Positions 1-8,065 of a DNA stretch of 47,949 nt are shown here, piece after piece. Location of the stretch: positions 1-47,949 of the forward strand of contig JAMPFU010000013.1 in NCBI GenBank assembly GCA_023664385.1. Reading direction: 5' to 3'. Each line of letters begins with the position of its first letter. The stretch's first letter is position 1. Origin of the DNA: Clostridium sp. (lineage in GTDB: Bacteria > Bacillota > Clostridia > Lachnospirales > Lachnospiraceae). The position numbers and the translations under genes were made by a program. The notes under the pieces are model-generated. The model did not search any database, was not told where the DNA came from, and saw only the letters and a program-made list of their open reading frames with translations.

Positions 1-43
1 AATCACTTCACAAAAATTTTTCAAAAAAAAGCTTGACTTTTTA

Positions 44-3000
44 TTAGCAGGCTTTCGTACTAATTGTATATAAAAAAATATCAGGTGCCGTAGGGTGCTC
101 TAATGCATTTAAAATCCCATGTTTTTCAAAATCCAACAACAAACCATCACCCTCATTTGTAATATAAATATCCATCGTGTCATCTACCACATCACTGCAC
201 ATTTCCACTTCTACCGGATTTATTCCTTCTAAATACCATTCACCCTGCATAGTTTTTACAAATATTTCTCCCCGAAAAATACCATTGCCAATAACATCTG
301 TCAAGCACACATACGCTTTATTGAAATGATAACTTTTCTCTGAAAACTCGCCTTTAACAGACTGATTAAAATATACATCATTAATTTTAAATGCACGTCC
401 AATAAAATCCTCTTTCACATAAAATGTTTTATGTATCTGAAGAAGCAATGTGCTTTTTTTCAACTGTAAATTTTTTGTTTTTTCATAAAAGTTAATAGTA
501 TATTCTTCAAAAGACTTGAACTTATCAAAACTTTCCGTTTGCCCACTACTTAATGGACTACTCTTATAAATCGATTCCCCATCTGTATTAAGTACCTCAA
601 AAAAAACTTTGTTTTTACCATGAAATGACGGCGTTATTAAAACATTCTTCGGACTATCTAAGAACAATATCTCTGTTCCATCTTCTTCCATCACACACTT
701 GTTATAACATGGTATTGTATATCGTGCTTTCCCTTCAGCAGTAAACACCAATAAAATGTGCGTATTTCCATTTTTATATGAATTCAGAAATCCTACTGGC
801 AACTGTTTATAGTATCCTCTGGCTTGAAGGACTATATCATCCTCAGCAAGTTTTCCATCTTCAGTATAAACCAACGCACCATCACACTTAGAATCATAAA
901 GTGTTAGAGTTGTATCCATCTTAATATCATCAATCCACAATTCCTCTTTTGCAGAATGCCATATGTCATCTGACAATTTATAAATTCCAAAATCAAACGG
1001 AATAATGTAGTTAAATACATTACCGTCCATTTTAAATTGGATAAAATCACATTGAAACTCATCTACAGCTATTTCTTCATCTATTATTTCATTCAACAAT
1101 TCAGAAGATACCCATACCCTATAAGTATGGTCGTTAATCGTCTCCATTTTATAAGAAAGTTCAGCATCATATGCAAACAATTCTTTTAATATTCTATCTT
1201 TCTTTCCACCATGAAGCTGATTGACTTCTACTGTATATATGCCAGAAGACTCCAACCCAAGCTCAACTACATACTTTGCAATAGTACCTCTTTCTGTTAC
1301 CTTATATTTCATATCTGCAAGTTTATGTGATTTCCCATTTATTACAATTTCAAATTTACCTGCGGAGTCATTAGCTTCAAAGACAACAACTTTTGCTTCC
1401 TTATACACCAACATATCATTATTATTGAATTTAACTTTACAATTAGAGTATATTTGCCCAAATACACCTGGTTTTATCATGGATGAAAAATTAAAAACAT
1501 CGTGACCAATCCCTATTGCATCTCCAATTCTAATAAGTTTATATCCTATGCGATAATATTCTCTCTCAATAATATCTTCTAACTCAGCATCTCCTTCTTT
1601 ATAACAACAGTACACCGTTCCTTCAAAATCAGTATTATTATTTACTTCTTGTCCTTCTTCATTAAATACAATATAATTTCGAAATAACTTATCCTTACTA
1701 TCGTATATAACCTCATTGCCTGCTACTAGCTGATATTTCAATTTTCCTAATGGTCTTTCAAGGGCAATTTTTCCTGAATCGACCTGATAACCACCAATAA
1801 TTTCCCGTATATCACAACTATTATTTCTATAAATTTCTACATTCTCATTTAATATAACAACTGCTATATCTTTATAATTATATTGTGCTTTCACTTTATG
1901 TATCGGTGGAATTAAACAAACTGCATTTTTTATCATCATATATTTAGGTTCCCACCTTGAGCGCATTTCTGAAGTGTTTTTTCTTCGTTCATAACCACAT
2001 TTGTAAGCATTTTTCAGTTGTTTTTCCCAACCTTCATATCCTGCCTTCAGATACGGATTGAAAATCCTTACTTCCTTATCCCAAAAACACTTATCTATTA
2101 ACTTTACTATAAGAATACTAAGTTTAATAATTGCATCTAAGCCATCTTCTCTTGTAATTAACTGTTTTGTCGTAGCTATTAGTTTATATGTCTTTTGAGT
2201 AATATTAACAGAAATATCATCACCATCACAAAGTAAGTTATTACGCAGTCCTTCAAATACAAATTCAAACTCCTCATATAGATCCTCCGGAAGATCACAT
2301 TCAAAATTCAATTTATAAATATCAAATATAAATTCAAAAAATGCTGGTAAAAAAGCCTGTGGAACTATTGCATTTTCCAGCACAACATTAATAATTCTGC
2401 TTCTGCTACCGTCTTCCTTTTGCTTCTTATACCTTCCAAGGATTGACCTAATCATACCCTCAACTTTTTGCTCCGAATATTTACGGTAAACATTTGTGTA
2501 TGTGTTTCTTACATTTCCATAATAATTACCATCATATTCAAGCATGGCAATAAGAACCAAGGAGACAACTATTATCTCCTGATTTGGAATACAACCACTA
2601 TAAGAAGAAAGTCCGTTCATTAATTGTATCTCTGCCCTCTTATGAATTTCTTTCATGGCAATGTCATTATCAAGAATGTCTATTAAATCCGTTCCTATAT
2701 TTTTTCTGCCTCTAACCAACTTGCATAAATAATCAAGTTTAGTCTCAAATTGTGAGTTATTAATTCTGTCAGAAAGCATATGTAATAACATAGACTGTTC
2801 CTGTTCCGTTACTACTCCATCATCAAGAATATCATCAATAGCCTTGCATAATTCAACACTTGGTTTTTGATTTCTAATGTTATCTCCATACATATTCATC
2901 CATTCTTTTAAACGATACACTTCTGCTTTATTAACTTCACCATCACATATAATCCCTTCAATAATACCATTCAGTTCATATACGTTTGCAGTATTGTCCT

Positions 3001-3238
3001 CTGCGTCTTTTAAAAAATTTTCTGCTTTTTCAAGCATGCTTTTCTTTTCTTCCTCGTCAATAACATGATCTTCCAAAACATCATCAACCATTTTTATTAA
3101 TTCAATCTGACGGGGTTCATATACCAAATTCCTATTTTTATCTACCCAGGACTGAAGGTGCTCTATTTCCTTGTTGTTTATTACGCCATCAAAGCTTATG
3201 CCTTTTATAATTCCAATAAGTTCGTTAATATTTCTCAA
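44..3238 (-). CDS. Large protein with N-terminal tandem TerB-like helical repeats, function unknown
   Basis: The product is 1064 residues. Residues about 4-75 and 80-155 are two copies of one helical unit: both have a G-I-I-x-G-I start, then F/C-D-G, then E-x-x-x-L-x-x-W, and both end in an acidic D-D-x-L-x-D segment. This pattern is typical of TerB-like domains found on nuclease, ligase and helicase-like accessory proteins. The middle (about 160-420) is predicted mostly helical. From about 430 onward it is rich in short beta-strand-like segments separated by Gly/Asp/Asn turns, suggesting repeated beta-sandwich modules. There is no signal peptide, membrane segment or obvious catalytic motif. 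The start is TTG, chosen because GAGGAG lies about nine bases upstream and no in-frame ATG fits better. It sits alone at the window edge, next to KilA-N and restriction genes, so a role in defence is plausible but unproven. Confidence 0.8.
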   Translation of the reverse strand: MRNINELIGIIKGISFDGVINNKEIEHLQSWVDKNRNLVYEPRQIELIKMVDDVLEDHVIDEEEKKSMLEKAENFLKDAEDNTANVYELNGIIEGIICDGEVNKAEVYRLKEWMNMYGDNIRNQKPSVELCKAIDDILDDGVVTEQEQSMLLHMLSDRINNSQFETKLDYLCKLVRGRKNIGTDLIDILDNDIAMKEIHKRAEIQLMNGLSSYSGCIPNQEIIVVSLVLIAMLEYDGNYYGNVRNTYTNVYRKYSEQKVEGMIRSILGRYKKQKEDGSRSRIINVVLENAIVPQAFLPAFFEFIFDIYKLNFECDLPEDLYEEFEFVFEGLRNNLLCDGDDISVNITQKTYKLIATTKQLITREDGLDAIIKLSILIVKLIDKCFWDKEVRIFNPYLKAGYEGWEKQLKNAYKCGYERRKNTSEMRSRWEPKYMMIKNAVCLIPPIHKVKAQYNYKDIAVVILNENVEIYRNNSCDIREIIGGYQVDSGKIALERPLGKLKYQLVAGNEVIYDSKDKLFRNYIVFNEEGQEVNNNTDFEGTVYCCYKEGDAELEDIIEREYYRIGYKLIRIGDAIGIGHDVFNFSSMIKPGVFGQIYSNCKVKFNNNDMLVYKEAKVVVFEANDSAGKFEIVINGKSHKLADMKYKVTERGTIAKYVVELGLESSGIYTVEVNQLHGGKKDRILKELFAYDAELSYKMETINDHTYRVWVSSELLNEIIDEEIAVDEFQCDFIQFKMDGNVFNYIIPFDFGIYKLSDDIWHSAKEELWIDDIKMDTTLTLYDSKCDGALVYTEDGKLAEDDIVLQARGYYKQLPVGFLNSYKNGNTHILLVFTAEGKARYTIPCYNKCVMEEDGTEILFLDSPKNVLITPSFHGKNKVFFEVLNTDGESIYKSSPLSSGQTESFDKFKSFEEYTINFYEKTKNLQLKKSTLLLQIHKTFYVKEDFIGRAFKINDVYFNQSVKGEFSEKSYHFNKAYVCLTDVIGNGIFRGEIFVKTMQGEWYLEGINPVEVEMCSDVVDDTMDIYITNEGDGLLLDFEKHGILNALEHPTAPDIFLYTISTKAC

Positions 3239-3901
3239 CCTTCGCTTCTCCTCTGTATTTAATATTGCATATTTATATCTCTCATCCCTAATTCAAAAAA
3301 TGATTTAACATATTTTCATTGCAAATAGTCTGCACTCATCTTACTTAAAACTTCATTTTCTCGCCACTTCTTTGATTGTCATATACTCTATATAGATTCA
3401 TTCCATCGCATCATACAAAATAGATAATTATATTATAGGTGTGCGAACACCGAATATCAATAAAATTCGACATAAAATTTTAATGTTGGAATCGAAAGCT
3501 AACAACCAATTACCTTTAATTTATATATAAAATAGTTCATCCTTCTGTTCTATTACTTCTTCATAAAGTGACTAGTCAATAAAATCATTCACTTGAACAT
3601 TCTTACCAATTCAAACAACACATTGACTTCTACACCATGAAATGAATATCCCTTAAAATTGTGTAAGTCACCAGCCATGACGTTCCCAATCTAACACTAT
3701 GGTCGTCACTTCATAATGAGCACATTTTTTGTTTCTTCGTTCTAATATTCCTGTTTTATGCAATCTTAGACATAAATGTAGAAAAAAGACCGTCTGCATT
3801 CATATCCAAAGATATTGAAAACAAACGGGTTTTTGTATTCTCCATTATTTAATTTCTAATAAAAATTTCTTTTTTACCAAACGTTACTAACATTTTACTT
3901 T
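3239..3901. other. Gene-free AT-rich stretch between the TerB-like gene and the KilA-N pseudogene
   Basis: About 660 bases with no convincing open frame on either strand. It should contain the promoter of the minus-strand gene that starts at 3238, but no clear -35/-10 pair stands out. A short hairpin (GGTGT, four-base loop, ACACC) lies at 3438-3451 and a terminator-like hairpin at 3782-3828. Confidence 0.5.
3782..3828 (-). terminator. Probable terminator after the KilA-N pseudogene
   Basis: Read on the minus strand, CCGTTTG and CAGACGG pair (one wobble) around a loop of about 25 bases and are followed by TCTTTTTTCT. The other strand also has a T-rich tract after the stem, so it may work both ways. 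The stem is short and the loop long, hence moderate confidence. Confidence 0.4.
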
Positions 3902-4765
3902 TCAAATATTTCGAATCTCTTGTAGATTGCCTTCCAATTTCGCTAAATTATTTAAATTTATTGTTTCTAATATTTGTAATTGCTGTACTGCCAACTGCCG
4001 AAGTAACTCCATTCGTTCTTTTTGATCCTTATTCTGATTAATCAGAACAGCATTATAACTTTCCAAATTTGCAAGTACTAATAATTGATTCAAGGTTGCA
4101 ACATCCCGCATATTCCCCTTTTCACTTGGGTTTTCATCTTTCCACTGCTTCGCAGTTCTTCCAAACAACACAACATTCAGCATATCTGCTTCGTTTGCAT
4201 ATGTGTAGGCAATCTGTATTGGTGTTAATTTTGGTGGTATCAAATTGTCTTTAATCGCATCTGTATGTATCCTGTAATTTAACTTAGAAATTTCTCCATT
4301 CAGATTCCAATTCAAAGATAATCGACTATTCTCATCCGTCTTTAATCTTCTATAATCTTTCATAATGTATAACTGAAATTCGGGTGAAATCCAAGTTGCA
4401 AAAGCCATTGCAATATCGCTATGAGCATAGGTTCCACCATAACGCCCTGCTTTTGAAACAATGCCTATTGCATTTGTAGCTTCTATCCACTTCCTAGGCG
4501 ACATCGTAAATGCATTTGCACCTGCCTGTTTTCTAAACCCCTCGAATTCGAGGGGTTTAAAATCTGGATTATGGAGGTTTTCCCATAATCCCAAAAATTC
4601 TATTACATCTCGATTTCTCATCCAATTTTGTATAACCGCTGTCGGGTCATCACTTTTATATCAGGCTATATCTGTCAATGAAATAAATTCGTTTTCAAAA
4701 TCCTGTGTATAAATTCCAATATCTATTCCATTTGCGTGAATTGTGTCCTTGATTATTTTCCCCAT
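3902..4765 (-). pseudogene. KilA-N domain protein interrupted by an in-frame TGA
   Basis: The intact frame begins at an ATG (4763-4765) with a strong AAGGAGG site a few bases upstream and would encode 287 residues. Codon 35 (4661-4663) is TGA. The surrounding residues (S-L-T-D-I-A, then stop, then Y-K-S-D-D-P-x-A-V-I-Q-N-W) match the start of KilA-N domains, where an Arg normally stands at this place, so a CGA-to-TGA change is the simplest explanation. Downstream the frame is clean: W-x-N-L-H-N-P-x-F-K, E-F-x-x-F, and a predicted helical C-terminus. An ATG at 4619-4621 could restart a 239-residue product lacking the first 48 residues. KilA-N proteins are DNA-binding and common in phages and mobile islands. 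Whether the truncated protein is made cannot be seen here. Confidence 0.8.
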
Positions 4766-4904
4766 TGCTCCTCCTTGATATCACAATTATTCTCATCTAG
4801 CTCTCTTCCCTTTTGATAGATGCCTATGATAGTGCTTCATATCCCCTAATTTCATTCTCATATATTCGGGCATAAAGCTTTCTTTATATCCTCGAATTCC
4901 TTTC

Positions 4905-5497
4905 TCATATACTCCTAGGCTCTAAATGTTGTATCATCTCCTGCAAAGAATTTTCAAAAGGTTCCTTTTCAGGCTCGCCATCATTATCAAAGTCCTCCAT
5001 AAATATCCTGCCCGTTCTGACTTCGTACAAAACAACATTCCCAGAATACCCCAAATAACCTATCGGCAGATATTCATTTACATTTCCGCCAAAATCATCA
5101 CGCCACAGCTTAGCCAAATGCACAATGCCTTTCTTGTTAAAAAGAACATCATCTGCATTTTCATTCTCATATTTTATAACGCCAAGTAAGCATATGCACT
5201 CATACTCATAAAATTTATCGTAGCCGAAAATTCCCGGATGCCAGTATGAATTCAAATATTCCTCAATATCCTGTGGCAGCTTATATCCAAGCTCCTTTTC
5301 AAACAACGAAGCATCAGTCTTATCCTTCTTTTCAATAAAATATTTCCAGACAGAAACGTCTGCTTTAAATCTGAGTGAACCCTTGAAAAATCGAAGCTGT
5401 CGTCATACCGTATTTTGTTCAATATGATTTTTTCTGCATAGGCTGTGATTGTGTCCTTGATGGTACTGTTTTGTGGGTGGTAAATGTTTTCCTGCAT
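4905..5497 (-). pseudogene. Syd-like (SUKH superfamily) immunity-type protein, frameshifted
   Basis: Two overlapping frames together make one gene of about 198 residues. The first frame starts at ATG 5495-5497, directly after the stop of the upstream gene (TAA-G-ATG), and runs through S-D-L-K. The second frame takes over near 5370 with A-D-V-S-V-W-K-Y-F and continues to 4905. One missing base around 5365-5375 explains the break. The second part has the pattern of the Syd/SUKH superfamily: L-P-x-D-I-E-E-Y-L-N-S-Y-W, D-D-V-L-F-x-K-x-G-I, L-P-I-G-Y-L-G, T-G-R-I-F-M-E-D and a closing S-L-Q-E-M-I. SUKH proteins often serve as immunity proteins for polymorphic toxins. The partner could be the coupled upstream gene, but that one does not resemble a known toxin. 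Confidence 0.65.
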
Positions 5498-5498
5498 C

Positions 5499-6248
5499 TT
5501 AGTTTTCTCCAATCTCATCGTAAAAGTTCTCATTTATTGTACCATTAATCAACACATCTGTCATTCGGGGTTTCTCTATATCCAAACCAATCTGCCAAAA
5601 TCCCATATCAAGCATTTTCATTTGTGGATACGGCAGACCATAAACAGTCATTCCGTTACGAACCGGCTCAAGCCGCCGAGTATTCTTCTCATAAAAATCA
5701 ACAAGCTTCATTACCGACTTGATATTATAACTTCCAGCAGCTACTCCACACGTCTTTATTCCTGCAACAAAATATCTGTCATATGCAGGAACACACCCTA
5801 ACGTGCCCATCAGTATTTTAGTAATCAATGTATCAGAGAGCTTATTTTTCACTTCTTGCTCTTTTACACTATTTCTGATGACATCATAATATTCCACTAA
5901 ATAAGCATTTACCTCTTTCAGCAGTTTCTGATTATCCTCTTTATGAAAATCAGAACAAGCGATACCTACAAGCGGAACATATTTCTCACTCAACAGCTCC
6001 TTTACCACAGGAACATGTACTCGATAATCCTTTTGGAGCAAAAATGATGAACCTCGATACATTCCCCAACTCGCAAGATAAAATGCCAATTGAAGGCTCA
6101 AATAATCATAATCAACATCTTGCTTATCTCTTGCATGACAGAAATTCGAATAACAATGCTCCCATGAACGATACCTGCCATTTTCGTCTTGTTGTAAATC
6201 ATTATAAAACTTTGTTACAGAATCAATGATTAATTTTACCGTATCCAT
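5499..6248 (-). CDS. Conserved-looking hypothetical protein coupled to the Syd-like pseudogene
   Basis: A 249-residue soluble protein. The ATG has GAGGAG five bases upstream. I do not recognise the family with certainty. Visible features are a rich aromatic core (S-W-E-H-C-Y-S-N-F; L-A-F-Y-L-A-S-W-G-M-Y-R-G-S-S-F-L-L), a middle helix-rich part, G-T-L-G-C-V-P-A-Y-D-R-Y-F, and a C-terminal segment with M-D-x-G-F-W-Q. There is no signal peptide or membrane span. Its stop is followed after one base by the start of the frameshifted Syd-like gene, so the two were translationally coupled. It lies between that pair and vsr, within the defence island. No function is assigned. Confidence 0.75.
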   Translation of the reverse strand: MDTVKLIIDSVTKFYNDLQQDENGRYRSWEHCYSNFCHARDKQDVDYDYLSLQLAFYLASWGMYRGSSFLLQKDYRVHVPVVKELLSEKYVPLVGIACSDFHKEDNQKLLKEVNAYLVEYYDVIRNSVKEQEVKNKLSDTLITKILMGTLGCVPAYDRYFVAGIKTCGVAAGSYNIKSVMKLVDFYEKNTRRLEPVRNGMTVYGLPYPQMKMLDMGFWQIGLDIEKPRMTDVLINGTINENFYDEIGEN

Positions 6249-6271
6249 AGAAACTCCTCGCCTTCCATTAA

Positions 6272-6376
6272 CTAATCTAAATCAAATGCTCTCTTTATAA
6301 GCTTATCTATTTCCTGCATATCAAGACTGCCATCAGCTTCATTGTATGTAATAATCAAATTATTACCTTCAATCAT
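6272..6376 (-). other. Short open frame of 34 codons, possible gene relic
   Basis: The frame runs from ATG 6374-6376 to TAG and ends with A-D-G-S-L-D-M-Q-E-I-D-K-L-I. A very similar peptide, A-D-G-S-I-D-V-S-Q-V-D-K-I-L, closes a frame at 12002-12083 on the same strand. No good ribosome site is visible, so this is more likely the 3' end of a lost gene than a real small protein. Confidence 0.3.
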
Positions 6377-6463
6377 TCATTGAAAGTGGTCCCTGTAAAA
6401 TCTATAGGGACCACCATAGTGTATGCCTAATTTAATTGTATGTCTTTCGCATATGCTTTCTCC

Positions 6464-6922
6464 CTATGTATCTGCCTTGTCCTCAAATTCTAAATCAGCC
6501 ATCATCATGTCAAAAATAGTTTCTTCAATTACCTTCACGCATTCTTCTGATTTATTTATAATGTCTTTTCCCCAAAATCTTATAACCGTCCAGCCCATAA
6601 AAACAAGCTGCCTGTTTACCTCATCGTCCCTTTCCAAATTTCTTGAAATTTTTTTTACCCAATAATTAGGATTATTCCCTTTTTCAAGACGTGGTTTTAA
6701 TACTTCCCAATCCTTTCCATGAAAAAACTCGCTGTCACAAAAAATAGCAATTTTATATTTTGTCAACACAATATCCGGCTTTCCTGGTAATTTATTATAA
6801 TTTTTTCGGTAACGAAACCCTTTGCTCCATAAGGCTTTCCGAAGGCATATCTCTATAGATGTGTTCTCAGATTTAATGCTAGCCATATTTTTATGTCGTT
6901 GTTCTTTCGTTAGATTATCCAT
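6464..6922 (-). CDS. vsr: Vsr-type very short patch repair endonuclease
   Basis: Vsr enzymes nick DNA at T:G mismatches that arise when 5-methylcytosine deaminates. They are normally encoded beside C5-cytosine methyltransferases, as here. The product is about 152 residues, the usual size. It shows the family order: R-x-x-N-M-A-S-I-K-S-x-N-T near the N-terminus, L-R-x-x-L-W-x-x-G-F-R-Y-R, the catalytic G-K-P-D-I-V-L, and F-C-D-S-E-F-F-H-G-K-D-W, which replaces the F-V-D-G-C-F-W-H-x-H of the E. coli protein and so lacks one zinc-ligand Cys. It closes with G-W-T-V-I-R-F-W. The start at 6922 is preferred over an ATG two codons earlier because GGTG lies seven bases before it. It probably protects the methylated targets of the two methyltransferases at 9670-11716. 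Confidence 0.88.
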   Translation of the reverse strand: MDNLTKEQRHKNMASIKSENTSIEICLRKALWSKGFRYRKNYNKLPGKPDIVLTKYKIAIFCDSEFFHGKDWEVLKPRLEKGNNPNYWVKKISRNLERDDEVNRQLVFMGWTVIRFWGKDIINKSEECVKVIEETIFDMMMADLEFEDKADT

Positions 6923-7224
6923 AACCATTCACCAGATTTATTCTAATATAAATTGCCCTATTTACAGTGTGCCTTTTCCAGTTAATTTTACATCAACTGC
7001 TTATCAAATGAAATGGGAAATTTTATTTTTTTAAATAATGATGGCTATTGATGAACTGATAACAGCCTCTTAGATTGCCTGAACAATATTCCACTTTATG
7101 ATTCTAAAGAATACTACATTCACTAGAACTGCAAAAGCACGATTTGGAGATAGAAAAATATTCCGTTGTTGTTTCCCCACATTTAGATTTCAGGCTATGC
7201 TCATTGAACAGGAACTCACAGTAT

Positions 7225-7282
7225 GTAGATTTTTCGTAATTCTGTGATATAATGTCGAAAGAGTATGTTTGCTTAGGAGGAT
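7225..7282 (+). promoter_or_regulatory. Promoter and ribosome site of the nuclease gene pair
   Basis: An extended -10 (TG-A-TATAAT, hexamer 7248-7253) lies 36 bases before the ATG at 7289. AGGAGG is at 7277-7282. No good -35 hexamer lies 17 bases upstream, which fits an extended -10 promoter. The 360 bases between vsr and this gene hold no other visible feature. Confidence 0.6.
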
Positions 7283-7288
7283 ACACAT

Positions 7289-8053
7289 ATGGCTAGAATA
7301 CTTGGTAATAACAGTGATGGTTTTGCCAATGAAACAGAAATCATTAATTACCTTAATGATTCAAGATACTATGAAAATCTCAATGCAAATATGAGAGCAT
7401 TTCTGTCTTTCTTATTTCAGGGAGCAGATTTAGAAGGGCTACCCATTCATGCCATTAAACCGACTGGTATGGTAAAACCCGATGTAGCTATCACAATTAA
7501 CAGCACAACTCGTTATGTCAGTGTAAAAAAAGGGTCTGGAAACAGCGTTCATCAAGAGAAACTTAACGTATTTGAAAGCTACCTTAGAAACTGTGGCATA
7601 AACGAAACAGCAATTACATACTTAAAAGAATTTCATTATGGGGATGGCTCCATTGATGGCAATGGTGGAAAAAGAGTTAGTGCAAATGATTGGATTTCTT
7701 CGAATTTCAGAAAAGTAGCCGAAATCAATCGAGCTTTTTCAAATTCAGGCTTCTTGACCAGTTTTTTTGATAGAGTGTTATTTGTTGGAAATGTATCTCC
7801 TGCTCCGACTGTTGATGCAATTTTTCATGGGAATATCAACAGTGCATTATGGGCAAGTCGAGAAGAAATAATTTCATACTTACTTCAACAAAGAAATACA
7901 CCCTCAAGCATTCACTTTAGTAAATTAACATATCAAGTTTGGAATCGTAACCTAAATCATAATCCAAACACAGCTGATAGACGCCATGTAATGCAAATTA
8001 AATGGACCAGCATGAGTAACGACTTGGGTTATATAAAAAAAACCAGACATTAG
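7289..8053 (+). CDS. Putative restriction endonuclease subunit (short paralogue)
   Basis: A 254-residue soluble protein. Residues 63-90 contain K-P-D-V, a twelve-residue gap, then V-S-V-K-K-G-S-G-N-S-V-H-Q-E. This resembles a PD-(D/E)xK nuclease core in which the second acidic residue is replaced by Ser (D65, S78-x-K80). Downstream come G-D-G-S-I-D-G-N-G-G and F-H-G-N-I-N. The next gene carries the same series of motifs over its first 260 residues, so the two are paralogues. Together with the two methyltransferases on the opposite strand, this suggests a two-subunit type II enzyme in which each subunit cuts one strand. The ATG follows AGGAGG; the gap to the next gene is 12 bases. I cannot name the enzyme or its site. 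Nuclease function is inferred from motif and context. Confidence 0.7.
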   Translation: MARILGNNSDGFANETEIINYLNDSRYYENLNANMRAFLSFLFQGADLEGLPIHAIKPTGMVKPDVAITINSTTRYVSVKKGSGNSVHQEKLNVFESYLRNCGINETAITYLKEFHYGDGSIDGNGGKRVSANDWISSNFRKVAEINRAFSNSGFLTSFFDRVLFVGNVSPAPTVDAIFHGNINSALWASREEIISYLLQQRNTPSSIHFSKLTYQVWNRNLNHNPNTADRRHVMQIKWTSMSNDLGYIKKTRH

Positions 8054-8065
8054 GAGGATAAACTT

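Noticed and set aside
3438-3452. A possible SOS (LexA) box, because of GCGAACAC
   Set aside because: The other half of the Firmicutes LexA box (GTTCG at the right distance) is missing; it is just a small hairpin.
4790-4880. Small minus-strand frame ending in K-H-Y-H-R-H-L-S-K-G-K-R between the KilA-N and Syd-like pseudogenes
   Set aside because: Only about 26 codons, no ribosome site and no recognisable relatives; too weak to call a gene.
7104-7286. Minus-strand frame of 60 codons upstream of the nuclease pair
   Set aside because: It overlaps the nuclease promoter and ribosome site, has no ribosome site of its own and no protein-like pattern.
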